Positions 34,292 to 43,857 of a DNA stretch of 64,000 bases are shown in pieces. The stretch spans positions 482,369-546,368 of the forward strand of contig CALUXC010000001.1 in assembly GCA_944324635.1 (NCBI GenBank). The letters run 5' to 3'. The DNA is from Candidatus Avelusimicrobium intestinipullorum. Lineage in GTDB: Bacteria; Elusimicrobiota; Elusimicrobia; Elusimicrobiales; Elusimicrobiaceae. A program made the translations under genes and the position numbers. The notes under the pieces were generated by a model. It was not told where the DNA came from. It was given only the letters and a program-made list of their open reading frames with translations, and made no database searches. The first letter of the stretch is position 1, and each line of letters starts with the position of its first letter.

Positions 34292-34325
34292 CAAAAAACC
34301 CCGCATATTAATGCGGGGTTTTTTA
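34292..34325. terminator. Bidirectional terminator between glnA and the pilus operon
   Basis: Stem AACCCCGCAT / ATGCGGGGTT with flanking A and T runs; ends both convergent units. Confidence 0.88.
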
Positions 34326-34339
34326 TAAGCAAATTGTTT

Positions 34340-35827
34340 TTATTTATCGGCCCAACGCCAAAAGTTATCTTCAAAATTGGCGATGGTATTATAACGATAG
34401 GCACGGCCCAACGCTTTTTCCACCGAATAAGGCCGATAGACGGTTTTGCCGCGAGCGTCTTTCACCAAAAAGCCCGTGGAAGGATTACGCACGGCTTCCC
34501 CCTCCGAAAGCAGACGGGTGAACTGCTCAAACTGCATACGATTGGAAGGCGACGCCCCCCCGGCGGGATTTAACAAAAAGCGTACCATCAGATAGGCCTG
34601 GAAATACCAGTCCTGCGTTTTGCCGCGGCCTTCAGCCGAGGCCAAAGAACCTTCTTCCATAAACTCGGCAAACGGCGTTAAATATACCGGTTTTCCCTCT
34701 CGCTTGGAAGTCAGCTTTTTGGCCGAGCCAAACATGGAAGAAGAACCAAAGGTGGCCACTTTATTGGACGGATCACGCTGAAAATTGAGCGTTTTGAAAT
34801 CATTATTCCACGGGCCGCCTTTTAACCCGTTGTAGGCTTGGTCTTCCATCAGCACCGCCAAACCTTCGTCCAGCCAAGTGGGCGTCATGATGCGGCCGGT
34901 ATCGTGGCGGTCAAAAAACTGCTGGGTAAAAATATGCGTCAGCTCGTGGGTGAAAACTTCTTTTAACTCCTGGTTTTTGCCAGGTTCGTCGTACACTACA
35001 ATTTCGCCGCGGGTTGGGTAGGCCAGGGCGCGGGTCCAGGCTTTGGCGTTGGGCTCGTGGCGCAGGTAGGACTGATAGTCCTGATACACAAACACACGCA
35101 CCCGGCCGGACATCATCCACGGAATAAAACGGCGCAACGTTTGATAGGCCGATTCAAAGGTCATGGACATGTTGGACGAACTTATGCCGGACGTACGCTT
35201 TTGCGAATAGATATCAAAATGCGTGCTCTTGGAAGGCACCCACGTTACACCTGGGCGGTAGGCATTGGGATTAAATTTTTTATTGGGGGCAGGCACCGTT
35301 TTAGGGCGGTTCTGCGCCGCGGACGGAGGAATACGGCGGCCGGCCGTCTGCAATGCTTCTTTAGATTTTTCCATCATTTTCACCGCGTATTCCAGCTCGG
35401 CTTCGGCGGCGGCGTCCTCCGCGCTTACGTCTTCCGCTTCTTCTTGCGTTTGGGAAGATTTGGGCAACAGGGCATTGGACTTTTCTATATCTTTTTCTAA
35501 AGCGGTCGGCTTAGCATTTGCCGCAGGAGATACGGTCGTTTGGACGCTCTGTACCGAGCCGCCCATCTCCAAGGGCATATCCAGCGTGGTAGAAGTAGAA
35601 GCAGGCAAAACAGGCTGCGGCACCGGAGCCGCAAAAGAAGCGGCCGTCCCCGCTACGGAAGGGGTGGTTTGGATAGACTTCTTTAATAAATCTATATTGG
35701 ACTGAGGCGCTTCCACCCCGGAAGAAACATGAATAGAGGACGACACCGGCTTAGCCGCAGAAGCCCCCTGCGCCCAGGAAGAAACGGCCGCCGCACAAAA
35801 AAACAAAACCAAGCTCACGCGCTTCAT
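34340..35827 (-). CDS. Exported peptidase MA-like metalloprotease
   Basis: 495 aa with signal peptide (KRVSLVLFFCAAAVSSWAQ). The first 200 residues are low-complexity Ser/Ala/Pro linker. A gluzincin domain follows, with zinc motif HELTH near residue 293 (VFTHELTHIFTQQ), then WLDEGLAVLMED, giving the third ligand Glu. This is the HExxH...E pattern of the peptidase MA family. It is the last gene of the pilus/secretion operon, so it could be a substrate of the machine or a processing enzyme at the cell surface; both are inferences. A -1-type gap of 17 bases separates it from the PilX-like gene. Confidence 0.78.
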   Translation of the reverse strand: MKRVSLVLFFCAAAVSSWAQGASAAKPVSSSIHVSSGVEAPQSNIDLLKKSIQTTPSVAGTAASFAAPVPQPVLPASTSTTLDMPLEMGGSVQSVQTTVSPAANAKPTALEKDIEKSNALLPKSSQTQEEAEDVSAEDAAAEAELEYAVKMMEKSKEALQTAGRRIPPSAAQNRPKTVPAPNKKFNPNAYRPGVTWVPSKSTHFDIYSQKRTSGISSSNMSMTFESAYQTLRRFIPWMMSGRVRVFVYQDYQSYLRHEPNAKAWTRALAYPTRGEIVVYDEPGKNQELKEVFTHELTHIFTQQFFDRHDTGRIMTPTWLDEGLAVLMEDQAYNGLKGGPWNNDFKTLNFQRDPSNKVATFGSSSMFGSAKKLTSKREGKPVYLTPFAEFMEEGSLASAEGRGKTQDWYFQAYLMVRFLLNPAGGASPSNRMQFEQFTRLLSEGEAVRNPSTGFLVKDARGKTVYRPYSVEKALGRAYRYNTIANFEDNFWRWADK

Positions 35828-35844
35828 ACGAAAGGCTCCCGTCT

Positions 35845-36273
35845 TTATAAAGTGTCGTAATCCGATTTAATCGTGTAGGAAAGCTCACACTTGTTGTTAT
35901 TGTCCGCCGTAGGGGAGGTTTCTTCAAATTCCGCCACCACGGTGTATTCTTCGTTGTTAATCGTATACTTGCACTCATGCGTGCGCACCGAGTTGGCCGC
36001 CGAACAAGTACTGGTAAGATCCGTAGATTTGCAATACATCAAGCACTGCTTCATATCCCGGGCAAAAGCTTCCGGGCTTTTGACGGACCACAGCGTGTTC
36101 ACTTCCGCCATGCAGGAGTTAATCAGCATTTGAGAAGAAACCGTGCGCCGCGTTTTGCGCGCCGCCGTGGAGCGGGACAAACTCGCCCGAAGAAGCATCG
36201 TCGCCAACCCCGCCAAAATGACGGTGATCAGCAATACCTGCAGCAAAGCCGCGCCTTTTTTGTTTGTAAACAT
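35845..36273 (-). CDS. Minor pilin, PilX/GspK-like position
   Basis: 142 aa. Leader MFTNKKG then AALLQVLLITVILAGLATMLLRASL: the residue at the Glu5 position is Gln rather than Glu (AALLQ), as in GspK/PilX-like tip subunits. The globular part has six cysteines. It lies in the order expected for the tip complex, after the PilW-like gene by 9 nt. Confidence 0.75.
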   Translation of the reverse strand: MFTNKKGAALLQVLLITVILAGLATMLLRASLSRSTAARKTRRTVSSQMLINSCMAEVNTLWSVKSPEAFARDMKQCLMYCKSTDLTSTCSAANSVRTHECKYTINNEEYTVVAEFEETSPTADNNNKCELSYTIKSDYDTL

Positions 36274-36282
36274 AAAAACCCC

Positions 36283-37014
36283 TTATTGAACTCTAAACCC
36301 GTTAGGAAGGATAAACACTTCCTCCACGGCATCATTTACCACAGGCGTGCTGTTCAATTCCGTAATCAGTTTTACCACCAACACGCTGGCCAAATCTTTG
36401 CGGCGGCTAGACAGCGTGGTAGAGTCTTTTTCGCTGTAAACCGCGTCCGAGCCGGAAAGTCTAAACAACGGCACCGGATAGTATTTGGAGTCGCCGGAAG
36501 AGCCAATCGGCGGAATATATTTTACGTTATGCAAAAATACCTTAAAATTGCTGTCCGAAGCAGGCGTGCCGCACGAAGGCGTGGCCGAACTCCACGACGG
36601 AGCGGCAGTCGTTTCGCGGCGATAAATCGTTCCTTCCGAACGAGCCCCGGTGGGCGTAGCAGAAGTGCTCCCCGTTACAAAGCAATACGTTACATACGAA
36701 GGAGTCGTAAGGCTGTTAATGGAGGAACCGTCCAACGTCACCCCTTTGGCCAATACTAGCAGCGGCGTCGTGTTGCCGGAGGAGGAAGAATCAATTCTGC
36801 CGCGCACATACATCACACGGCTGGATTCGTGAATATCATCGCGCAGTTGGCGCAGCGCAATAGACAGGTTGTTGCGCAGCAATACCTTGCTGCGGCCAAC
36901 GCCCGACTCGCGCGAGGCCGCCGTCGTTAAAGACGCCAAAGCCACCCCGATGATGCCTACAATCATCACCGCCAACAAAATTTCCGTTAACGTAAAACCC
37001 TTATTCTTTTTCAT
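36283..37014 (-). CDS. Minor pilin, PilW/GspJ-like
   Basis: 243 aa, the longest pilin here. Leader MKKNKG, then FTLTEILLAVMIVGIIGVAL. The following ASLTTAASRESGVGRSKVLLRNNLSIALRQLRDD resembles PilW/GspJ. Start at 37014, overlapping the PilV-like gene by four bases. It has a large Ser/Thr-rich C-terminal domain. Probably part of the pilus tip/priming complex. Confidence 0.78.
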   Translation of the reverse strand: MKKNKGFTLTEILLAVMIVGIIGVALASLTTAASRESGVGRSKVLLRNNLSIALRQLRDDIHESSRVMYVRGRIDSSSSGNTTPLLVLAKGVTLDGSSINSLTTPSYVTYCFVTGSTSATPTGARSEGTIYRRETTAAPSWSSATPSCGTPASDSNFKVFLHNVKYIPPIGSSGDSKYYPVPLFRLSGSDAVYSEKDSTTLSSRRKDLASVLVVKLITELNSTPVVNDAVEEVFILPNGFRVQ

Positions 37015-37508
37015 AACGTAAACCCGTTGCACGTAATGTTAAATTTGATGCTCCGAACGGTAGCCGTGGAAGAACCGCCCCAACCGGACACCAACCCGTT
37101 CGCCCCGTATTGCGTGGAAAACGGAATTGTCATCGTGGTCTTTTCGGTCCCCGTCGTATACGAAAAGCTGGACTTGTTCTTATCGCACAAGGGCGGGAGC
37201 ATGCAGTTGATATAATGCGTCGTCCCCGTGCTAAGAGGAGAAGAATCCCCCCCGCACAGTCCGTTTTGCAGTTCAGACGGCACGGAACTGTTGGCCAGCC
37301 CCGTAAGCGACGGCGTGTACATTTGCAACTGTTCGTTGGCTCTTTCTACCGCCAAAATCATAGATTCGCGAATATCCGGGCTGCCCGCTTTACGAGAAAC
37401 GGACAACAGCACCCCAAAGGTCCCCGCCGCTACTAAGGCAAGCAACCCCAGGGCAATTAACCCTTCCAAAATCGTTACACCCGTTTTTTTGCTTAAAATA
37501 CGTTTCAT
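37011..37508 (-). CDS. Minor pilin, PilV/GspI-like
   Basis: 165 aa. Leader MKRILSKKTG, then VTILEGLIALGLLALVAAGTFG: the first residue after the cleavage site is Val, and Glu5 is kept. The C-terminal part has several cysteines and Ser/Thr-rich stretches. It lies between the GspH- and PilW-like genes, the usual I position. Confidence 0.78.
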   Translation of the reverse strand: MKRILSKKTGVTILEGLIALGLLALVAAGTFGVLLSVSRKAGSPDIRESMILAVERANEQLQMYTPSLTGLANSSVPSELQNGLCGGDSSPLSTGTTHYINCMLPPLCDKNKSSFSYTTGTEKTTMTIPFSTQYGANGLVSGWGGSSTATVRSIKFNITCNGFTL

Positions 37509-37510
37509 GC

Positions 37511-38089
37511 TTAGTCCTCATCTTCCGAATCTCTGGCCTGCATACCCTGGTCCACATAAATGTAATAGTCCGACTTGGTATACCGGTCCCCGGCGCCGCT
37601 TACGCCGCGGAAAACTACAAACGGAGTGTTCGTGCCCGTTGCTTTAGCCACTTGGCATTTGCTCGGCTGGGAAGATCCCGCCACCGGGTTACAAACGCAC
37701 ATTTCATACGGAAGATTCAAAAAATCTTTATAAGACAAATATCCACATGCAAAAAGCTGATTAACCGACGGACGGGAAGAGTCATTGACCGTGCTGTTCT
37801 GATACGGAATACCGTCCGACGTGGGAGACTGACAGACCGAGGACGCAGCCAGCACCACCTGCGAGCCCGTGGTCGTGGTGGGCGTAAAACATTCCTGTTT
37901 AATGCCCAGCCCGCGGCTGACCTGATAATAGGAACGCATCGCTTCCGCCATTTTTTTGGCGGCAGCTTTAGCTTGGCCGTTCTTCATCTCGTAACGAACT
38001 GAACGAAAAACAGGTACCGCCATGGAGGCTACCACGGCAATGACCAAAAGAACCGCCAAAATTTCCATTAATGTAAAACCCTTTTTCAT
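37511..38089 (-). CDS. Minor pilin, FimT/GspH-like
   Basis: 192 aa. Leader MKKG, FTLMEILAVLLVIAVVASMAV, then PVFRSVRYEMKNGQAKAAAKKMAEAMRSYY. C-terminal cysteines occur in a disordered-looking Ser/Thr-rich region and an acidic tail ending SEDED. Its position before the I, J and K-like genes fits GspH/FimT. Confidence 0.75.
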   Translation of the reverse strand: MKKGFTLMEILAVLLVIAVVASMAVPVFRSVRYEMKNGQAKAAAKKMAEAMRSYYQVSRGLGIKQECFTPTTTTGSQVVLAASSVCQSPTSDGIPYQNSTVNDSSRPSVNQLFACGYLSYKDFLNLPYEMCVCNPVAGSSQPSKCQVAKATGTNTPFVVFRGVSGAGDRYTKSDYYIYVDQGMQARDSEDED

Positions 38090-38092
38090 ACA

Positions 38093-38551
38093 TTACTCCG
38101 CGCCCAGTTTTTCAGTCGGCTTTCCAATTAAACTTTGGCAATACGAATACCCGTTGCTTTCCCAATACCGCGCCGGGAGTTTAGAGGTTTTTGTTCCGCT
38201 CATGCAGGCCAAGTTTCCCGTTCCGCACGCGCTGCTCACTGTTGTATTGGTACAAATGTAAAAATTAAACAAATTATCAGCGTCCTGAAACGCATTCTTT
38301 TCCAGCAACCCGCAGTCATACAAACTGGCAATAGTCAAATTACCGGCAGAAATACCAGGGCAAACGCCCGGATCCAAATGATAGCGCTGCACGGCACCGG
38401 CCAGCATATCCAGCCGCGCTCTGGCACCGGCCACACGCGTATCTGCCACACTGTTACGATACGAAATAGTGGCAAACACAGCCAAAATGCCGATAATCGT
38501 AGCGGCAATCAGTAATTCAATTAACGTAAATCCCAAGTTGTTTTTCTTCAT
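38093..38551 (-). CDS. Pilin-like subunit of the pilus operon
   Basis: 152 aa. Leader MKKNNLG, then FTLIELLIAATIIGILAVFA and a helical stalk. Cysteines flank VCPGISAG and YDCGLLE. Could be the major pseudopilin (GspG-like) of the machine. A separate -35/-10 pair lies just upstream (38568-38596), so this gene and the four minor pilins may be boosted independently of the rest of the operon. Confidence 0.8.
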   Translation of the reverse strand: MKKNNLGFTLIELLIAATIIGILAVFATISYRNSVADTRVAGARARLDMLAGAVQRYHLDPGVCPGISAGNLTIASLYDCGLLEKNAFQDADNLFNFYICTNTTVSSACGTGNLACMSGTKTSKLPARYWESNGYSYCQSLIGKPTEKLGAE

Positions 38552-38567
38552 AAAACACCTTTCTTAA

Positions 38568-38596
38568 AGTATTGCGCCATTTTCAGACGTTGTCAA
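38568..38596 (-). promoter_or_regulatory. Internal promoter before the minor pilins
   Basis: On the minus strand TTGACA (38591-38596), 17 nt, AATACT (38568-38573), in the only sizeable gap (54 bases) of the distal operon. Confidence 0.5.
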
Positions 38597-38605
38597 GCCA
38601 AAAAA

Positions 38606-39124
38606 TCACTTAGTAATGCGCTTGATGCTTCCGTCCGTATAATACACGGCACCGTAATATTGGCCTTTGGTCGGGCGGGAAGCGTACGACGCGTCCATCA
38701 TACAGGCCACTACATCGGCGTCACCTTGGCAGCAAGCAGACGTGGAGGCCGTATTTTCCGGGCAAATATAGAACGTGTAGCCTTTGTAGGCATTGCTGCC
38801 GGAATCGTACGGGATAGACGACATATACCTCCGCGCAAACAAGGCATTAGGCGCATTGGAAGCGGTAATCTCTACGTCTGGCTCCATTACGGAATTTTGC
38901 CAGTGAGAAGCCACTAACTTGTAACCCGTAGGGAATGGGAAGCTAAGATCTTCCTGCAGCGAACGAAGCCCATTTCCCAAATCAATTAGCACCCCTTGGG
39001 CAGCCATAAAGCGGTTGCGGTCCTGGGTTTTCTTATAAGCCGGCACCGAAAACGCCACCACCGACACCGCAATCACCACCACAATCAATACTTCCAACAG
39101 GGTAAAACCTTTTTGGTTTTTCAT
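38606..39124 (-). CDS. Pilin-like protein next to pilC
   Basis: 172 aa from the ATG at 39124. Leader MKNQKG, then FTLLEVLIVVVIAVSVVAFSV (Glu5 kept), stalk PAYKKTQDRNRFMAAQGVL. The C-terminal Cys cluster (ICPENTASTSACCQGDADVVACM) is unlike the orphan pilins. It lies 14 nt after the pilC gene. It could be the major subunit. Confidence 0.82.
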   Translation of the reverse strand: MKNQKGFTLLEVLIVVVIAVSVVAFSVPAYKKTQDRNRFMAAQGVLIDLGNGLRSLQEDLSFPFPTGYKLVASHWQNSVMEPDVEITASNAPNALFARRYMSSIPYDSGSNAYKGYTFYICPENTASTSACCQGDADVVACMMDASYASRPTKGQYYGAVYYTDGSIKRITK

Positions 39125-39137
39125 AAAAAGGCCTCTC

Positions 39138-40367
39138 TTAGTTGCCGCCGATCTGAGACAGTTTGAAAATCGGCAAGAAAATGGACGCCACAATAATACC
39201 AATCAAAGCACCCACGCCGCAGATCAAGATCGGGTCAATTACCGCGGAGAAACGCGCAATAAACTGGTCCACGTTATCGGCATAGAACTTAGAAAGCGTG
39301 GCAATAATGCTGGGCAGTTTACCAGATTCTTCACCCATCAACATCATTTCCGTCATCAGCCCGGGGAATACGCCCGTAGCACGGAAAGATTCGGAAATGG
39401 ATTTACCGGCCGCTACTTCGGCACGAACATGTTTGAGGGCGTTTTGAATAATTACGTTGCCGTCAAAAGATTCTTCCAACACCAAAATGGCGTTCAAAAT
39501 CGTTACACCGCTTTTAAGCAAGGTAGAGAGGGTGGAAAGCATGCGGTCGTAATAGATGTTTTTAAGGAAGTTGCCGAAGATGGGCATCGTCAGCAAAAAC
39601 GAGTGCCAGCGCTTTTTGCCGTCCACCGTTTTGATATAAAAGCGGAATGCCACAAACAAAAAGATTGCAGAAACGATAATCAAAACACCGTTGTTAATCA
39701 GCAATCCGGACACATTCAGCACGATTACCGTGATAAGAGGCAAATCGATGTTAAAATCCTTAAAGATTTGCGCAAACGTAGGCACGATACCCAAGATGAA
39801 GTAAATCAACACGCCCACAGACGCGAAGGTCAAAATGGCCGGATAAGTGATGGCCGTAATGATTTTGCTTTTCATTCCTTCCTGGGTTTTCGTATACAGG
39901 GCTACCTGCATCAACGTATCGGCCAGCTGCCCGCCCACTTCACCGGCTTGCACCAGCGAAAGCCAAATGTGGCTGAAGGTTTTGGGGTGTTTGGAAAGAG
40001 CCGAATGCAACGACTGACCGCCTGCAATATCTTTGGCCACCTGCGTAAGCACATAGCCCAAGGTCGGGCTGGAAGAATATTCCCCCAACAAAGACACGGC
40101 ACGCACCAACGGCACACCACCGGCGATAAGCGTAGAAAGCTGTTCGGCGAAGAAGGCCAACACGTGGCCGGGCACTTTGCCGCCTTTTTTGCGGGAAGAA
40201 GAACCACCGCCCGAACCAAACAACCCCGCCGGGGCGTCTTTCACTTCCAACACCAAATAGCCTTTGTTTTGCAAGGCGATAATCACTTTTTCTCTATTGT
40301 CCGAAGAAACGGTCCCTTTTAAGGTTTTTCCGTTAGCATCTTTAACCGTATACGTATATTTTTGCAT
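39138..40367 (-). CDS. pilC: Type IV pilus/type II secretion platform protein PilC/GspF
   Basis: 409 aa inner-membrane platform protein. N-terminal domain with YTVKDANGKTLKGTVSSDN, then two GspF domains (about 75-195 and 275-395) with three membrane helices; the first domain has FFAEQLSTLIAGGVPLVRA, the second MLSTLLKSGVTILNAILVLE. It links the assembly ATPase (next gene upstream) to pilin insertion. Confidence 0.92.
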   Translation of the reverse strand: MQKYTYTVKDANGKTLKGTVSSDNREKVIIALQNKGYLVLEVKDAPAGLFGSGGGSSSRKKGGKVPGHVLAFFAEQLSTLIAGGVPLVRAVSLLGEYSSSPTLGYVLTQVAKDIAGGQSLHSALSKHPKTFSHIWLSLVQAGEVGGQLADTLMQVALYTKTQEGMKSKIITAITYPAILTFASVGVLIYFILGIVPTFAQIFKDFNIDLPLITVIVLNVSGLLINNGVLIIVSAIFLFVAFRFYIKTVDGKKRWHSFLLTMPIFGNFLKNIYYDRMLSTLSTLLKSGVTILNAILVLEESFDGNVIIQNALKHVRAEVAAGKSISESFRATGVFPGLMTEMMLMGEESGKLPSIIATLSKFYADNVDQFIARFSAVIDPILICGVGALIGIIVASIFLPIFKLSQIGGN

Positions 40368-40392
40368 AAACCCTCTTTATACACGCGGCACA

Positions 40393-42132
40393 CTATTCGT
40401 TGGCCGTCGTAATGCTCAGAATTTCATCAACCGTCGTCAACCCGCGGATTACTTTATGCCAGCCGTTGGCACGCAGGTTAAGCGCACCCGAACGTTCACC
40501 GGCACGTTTCAATTCCACCAAGTCTTGAGTCTTGTAAATGATGTTACGCATTTCTTCCGTCATGCGGTACACTTCATAAATAGCCCGCCGGCCCATAAAG
40601 CCCGTACCAAAGCATTTCGGGCAGCCGACAGACTTAAAAAACGTCCACGAATTTTTATCGCGCGGATTTAAGTGGCCTTCCTGAATAATCTGCGCCAACA
40701 AAGCCGGATCCGGGATATGCGGCACTTTGCAGTAGGGGCACAAGATACGCACCAAGCGCTGGGCCGCCACCAGGGCCAAAGAGCTGGCCAGCAGGAAAGG
40801 TTCCATGCCCATATCAATCAAGCGGGGCACGGCGCCCAGGGCGTCGTTGGTGTGCAGCGTGGAAAGCACCAAGTGACCGGTTAAGGCCGCTTTCAAGCAA
40901 GCTTCGGCGGTTTCGTTATCGCGCACCTCCCCCACCAGAATAACGTCCGGGTCCTGACGCAAGAACGAACGAAGCCCGGCCGCAAAGGTCAGCCCGATGG
41001 AAGGTTTCACCTGCACCTGGCTGATACCAGCCAGTTTGTATTCCACAGGGTCTTCCAACGTCATAAAGTTAAGCTCCGGCGTGCGAATGGTGGTCAGCAC
41101 CGCGTTAAGCGTGGTAGATTTACCGGAACCGGTAGGTCCCGTCAAGAAAATCAATCCGTGCGGCAAGTTGGCCGCTTCCAAGAAGGCTTTTTTCTGGTCC
41201 GGCTCAAAGCCCAGCTTATCAATGTTCATATCGCCGGTACCTTTATCCAAGATACGAAGCACGAGCTTTTCTCCGTACACCGCAGGGCATACAGATACAC
41301 GGACTTCGATGGAACGGTTTTGATAGTGAATAGTGAAGCTGCCGTCCTGCGGCAAGCGCTTTTCGGCGATATCCAATTTAGACAAAATTTTAATACGGGA
41401 AATAATGGCGTTTACGGATTCTTTGGCAGGAGCCGTGCGTTCGTACAAAGAACCGTCAATACGGAAGCGCAAGCTGACGCGTTCGTCAAACATTTCCAAG
41501 TGAATATCAGACGTGCGCTCCGCAATGGCTTGGCGCAAAATCGCGTTTACCTGTTTTACATACTGCGAAGAGTTGGGCGAAATTTTATCCAGGTCCAAAT
41601 AACCGGAAACGTCCACATCTTCGTCCGATTCGGAAGCCGCGGCCGCTTCCGGGCTCACCTTGGCGGCTTCGTTCATTACCTCTTCCAAGAGGTTTTTATT
41701 CGAGTAAAAAGCGTCAATTACGCGCAGCAACTGGCTTTTGCTGGCAATAAACGGCTGCACCTGCTTGCCGGACATCATTTTGATGTTGTCCAACAAGAAC
41801 AAGTTCGTCGGATCCAGCACCGCCACGGCCAATTCGTCGTCTTCTATGAACAGCGGAATGACCATGTTTTCGCGCGCGAATTTTTCCGGAATGATTTCCT
41901 GAAGGTTTTGTTCTTTTTCCGGCACCAAAATGCCGTTTTCTTTAGAAGCGTAGGGAACGGAAAAATGTTTGGAGAGCGCCGCCGTCACTTGTTCTTCGGT
42001 GGCAAAGCCGAACTTCACAATAGCTTCCGACAACGGAACATTGTTCTGTTTGGCATAGAGTTGGGCCCGTTTAACCTGATCTTCCTTTAAGGTGCCTTGT
42101 TCTACCAAAATCTCACTTAACTGTTTTGCCAT
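40393..42132 (-). CDS. pilB: Pilus assembly ATPase PilB/GspE
   Basis: 579 aa hexameric ATPase powering pilin polymerisation. N-terminal GspE/MshEN domain (1-130: LVEQGTLKEDQVKRAQ, LSEAIVKFGFATEEQV). Walker A GPTGSGKSTT near 330, Asp box and Walker B (DPDVILVGEVRD), His box (STLHTNDA), and the tetracysteine zinc site CPYC (near 465) ... CPKC (near 503). Complete. It is the only PilB/PilT-type ATPase in the window; no PilT follows. Confidence 0.95.
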   Translation of the reverse strand: MAKQLSEILVEQGTLKEDQVKRAQLYAKQNNVPLSEAIVKFGFATEEQVTAALSKHFSVPYASKENGILVPEKEQNLQEIIPEKFARENMVIPLFIEDDELAVAVLDPTNLFLLDNIKMMSGKQVQPFIASKSQLLRVIDAFYSNKNLLEEVMNEAAKVSPEAAAASESDEDVDVSGYLDLDKISPNSSQYVKQVNAILRQAIAERTSDIHLEMFDERVSLRFRIDGSLYERTAPAKESVNAIISRIKILSKLDIAEKRLPQDGSFTIHYQNRSIEVRVSVCPAVYGEKLVLRILDKGTGDMNIDKLGFEPDQKKAFLEAANLPHGLIFLTGPTGSGKSTTLNAVLTTIRTPELNFMTLEDPVEYKLAGISQVQVKPSIGLTFAAGLRSFLRQDPDVILVGEVRDNETAEACLKAALTGHLVLSTLHTNDALGAVPRLIDMGMEPFLLASSLALVAAQRLVRILCPYCKVPHIPDPALLAQIIQEGHLNPRDKNSWTFFKSVGCPKCFGTGFMGRRAIYEVYRMTEEMRNIIYKTQDLVELKRAGERSGALNLRANGWHKVIRGLTTVDEILSITTANE

Positions 42133-42183
42133 TTCCTAATCCTCTGCTAAACCCTGTTTATAAACCCTGTATTTATTGTACAT

Positions 42184-42210
42184 GCCTGCCCCCGAATTTC
42201 GGGGGCAGGC
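42184..42210 (-). promoter_or_regulatory. Hairpin between pilQ and pilB
   Basis: Perfect stem GCCTGCCCCCG / CGGGGGCAGGC with a 5-base loop. No T-run follows on the minus strand; a TACAAT lies 4 nt after it. It may tune the pilQ/pilB ratio by mRNA processing or partial termination. Confidence 0.4.
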
Positions 42211-42228
42211 GTGCAAATGCTTTGTTGA

Positions 42229-43824
42229 TTATTCCGCCAAGATAGTCGGCGTAATGAAGATGACCAAGTCGGTCGTATTTTTAGATTTGGTCTTGCTGGT
42301 AAACAGCCAGCCCAATATCGGAATGTCACCCAAGAGCGGAACTTTGCGGGTCTGATCCGTTTCGCGGGAAGTTAACAGACCGCCGATAACCACCGTCTGA
42401 CCGTTTTTCACACGTACCAACGTGGAAGCGGCACGGGTGGTGGTATCTTTGGAGAAGTCAAACCCGGAGCTGACGATATCCGAATACGAAGGTTGCACGT
42501 ACAGCGTTACATATCCTTCGCGGTTTACCTGCGGGGTAACCTGCAAGGTAAGACCTACTCTCTTTCTTTCGGCAGAGGTCGTGGTCATACCTTCACCGGA
42601 TCCGCTGCCGGACTGGCTCATCGTCTGACCGACGGTCGCGTCCGTAGAGGTGGTGATGGTGGCCGTTTTGTTGTTCAAGGTCACCACTTTCGGTTTACCC
42701 AAGTATTTGGCTTCACCGCGGGTCAGCAAGCTTTTAAGAACGATGTTAAAAGCTCCGAAGTCCAACAAGCCGCCTTCATCAGATTGATCGGAAGAAGAAG
42801 AAGAGCTGCTGGAGCTGCCGGAATCGCCGCCTTCACCGCTGGAGCTGGAATCGCTGTTCATTTGATCCTTGGTCGGGAAAATGAAGTTCCAGCCTTTTAC
42901 GCCATTGCCTTTAATATAGTCCAAGTCCACTACACGGCTGGGGCCCGTCATAGAAATCATCGTGCCGCCGTCGCCGCCGTATTCAAAGCCCAAGCTTAAA
43001 CCGCTGGTCTTGCTGACTTCGACGATTTGCGCTTCAATCAAAATCTGCGGGGGTTTAATATCCAATTCCGCCAAGATGTTTTCCACCTGGGGGAAGACTT
43101 CCGCCACGTCGGTAATAATCAATTTGTTGGTGCGGGGATCTACCGCAATTTTACCAACGGGAGAAAGCATGCTCTTGACGATGGTCGTAATTTCCGCACC
43201 GCCGCTGTAGGAATCAGTCGTACCAGAAGAAGTACCCAAACCCAATCCCGTATCCATGCTGGAAGAAGAATCGGAGTAAGAGGAGCTGCCGGTAGATACG
43301 TCCTGCGGCATAATGCTGTTGAGCTCGCTCTGCGCAGAACCGATACCTTGCAGGGAAATATAGCTCAAGGTATAGATCTTGGTGATGGTATCCGGCGCGT
43401 CGCTGGAACGTTTGGTAACCACGTAGCTGTCGCTCTTACCGATGCGCTGATAGGCCAAGCCGTGTACGCGAAGAAGAGTATCCAGTGCCTCCCTCACTGT
43501 TACACGGGTCAACGAAGCGGTCACTTTTTTATTCGCGAATTCTTCGCTCATAATAAAGTTGATTTTGGCTTGCGTGGTAATGCTGTTCAAAAACGCCGAT
43601 ATCGGTACGTTGGAAACGCGAATGGACACTTTGCGGTCCAAAGGAGAAGAAACTTCGGTTTCCTTGTACAAATCGGATTCACCCGTCAGCTTTACCGTGG
43701 TGTCCTCCGTCAAGGCGATGGTATTGTCGCTCGGAAGGGTTTGCCGGGCTTGCTGAGCCGAAGCCGTTCCCCCCAGACCCAAGGCGGCAACACACGCCAG
43801 CACAACTGCTACACGATTGGTCAT
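42229..43824 (-). CDS. pilQ: Secretin PilQ/GspD-like outer-membrane pore
   Basis: 531 aa; signal peptide ending in ASAQQ. STN/N0-like domain (about 48-125: SIRVSNVPISAFLNSI, VTVREALDTLLRVHGLAYQ), an N1-type domain with EITTIVKSMLSPVGKIAVDPRTNKLIITD, and the secretin core from about 255. The core contains VGLTLQVTPQVNREGYVTLYV and IGGLLTSRETDQTRKVPLLGDIPILGWLF. Two low-complexity Ser-rich loops are inserted: one around 170-195, the other around 330-350 with a long Ser run from AGA/GCT repeats. The number of N-domains is low (short form). Functions as outer-membrane channel for pilus or substrates. Confidence 0.93.
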   Translation of the reverse strand: MTNRVAVVLACVAALGLGGTASAQQARQTLPSDNTIALTEDTTVKLTGESDLYKETEVSSPLDRKVSIRVSNVPISAFLNSITTQAKINFIMSEEFANKKVTASLTRVTVREALDTLLRVHGLAYQRIGKSDSYVVTKRSSDAPDTITKIYTLSYISLQGIGSAQSELNSIMPQDVSTGSSSYSDSSSSMDTGLGLGTSSGTTDSYSGGAEITTIVKSMLSPVGKIAVDPRTNKLIITDVAEVFPQVENILAELDIKPPQILIEAQIVEVSKTSGLSLGFEYGGDGGTMISMTGPSRVVDLDYIKGNGVKGWNFIFPTKDQMNSDSSSSGEGGDSGSSSSSSSSSDQSDEGGLLDFGAFNIVLKSLLTRGEAKYLGKPKVVTLNNKTATITTSTDATVGQTMSQSGSGSGEGMTTTSAERKRVGLTLQVTPQVNREGYVTLYVQPSYSDIVSSGFDFSKDTTTRAASTLVRVKNGQTVVIGGLLTSRETDQTRKVPLLGDIPILGWLFTSKTKSKNTTDLVIFITPTILAE

Positions 43825-43857
43825 CTGTCCTCCTGTAATTTATTCCTAAATGAGTAA

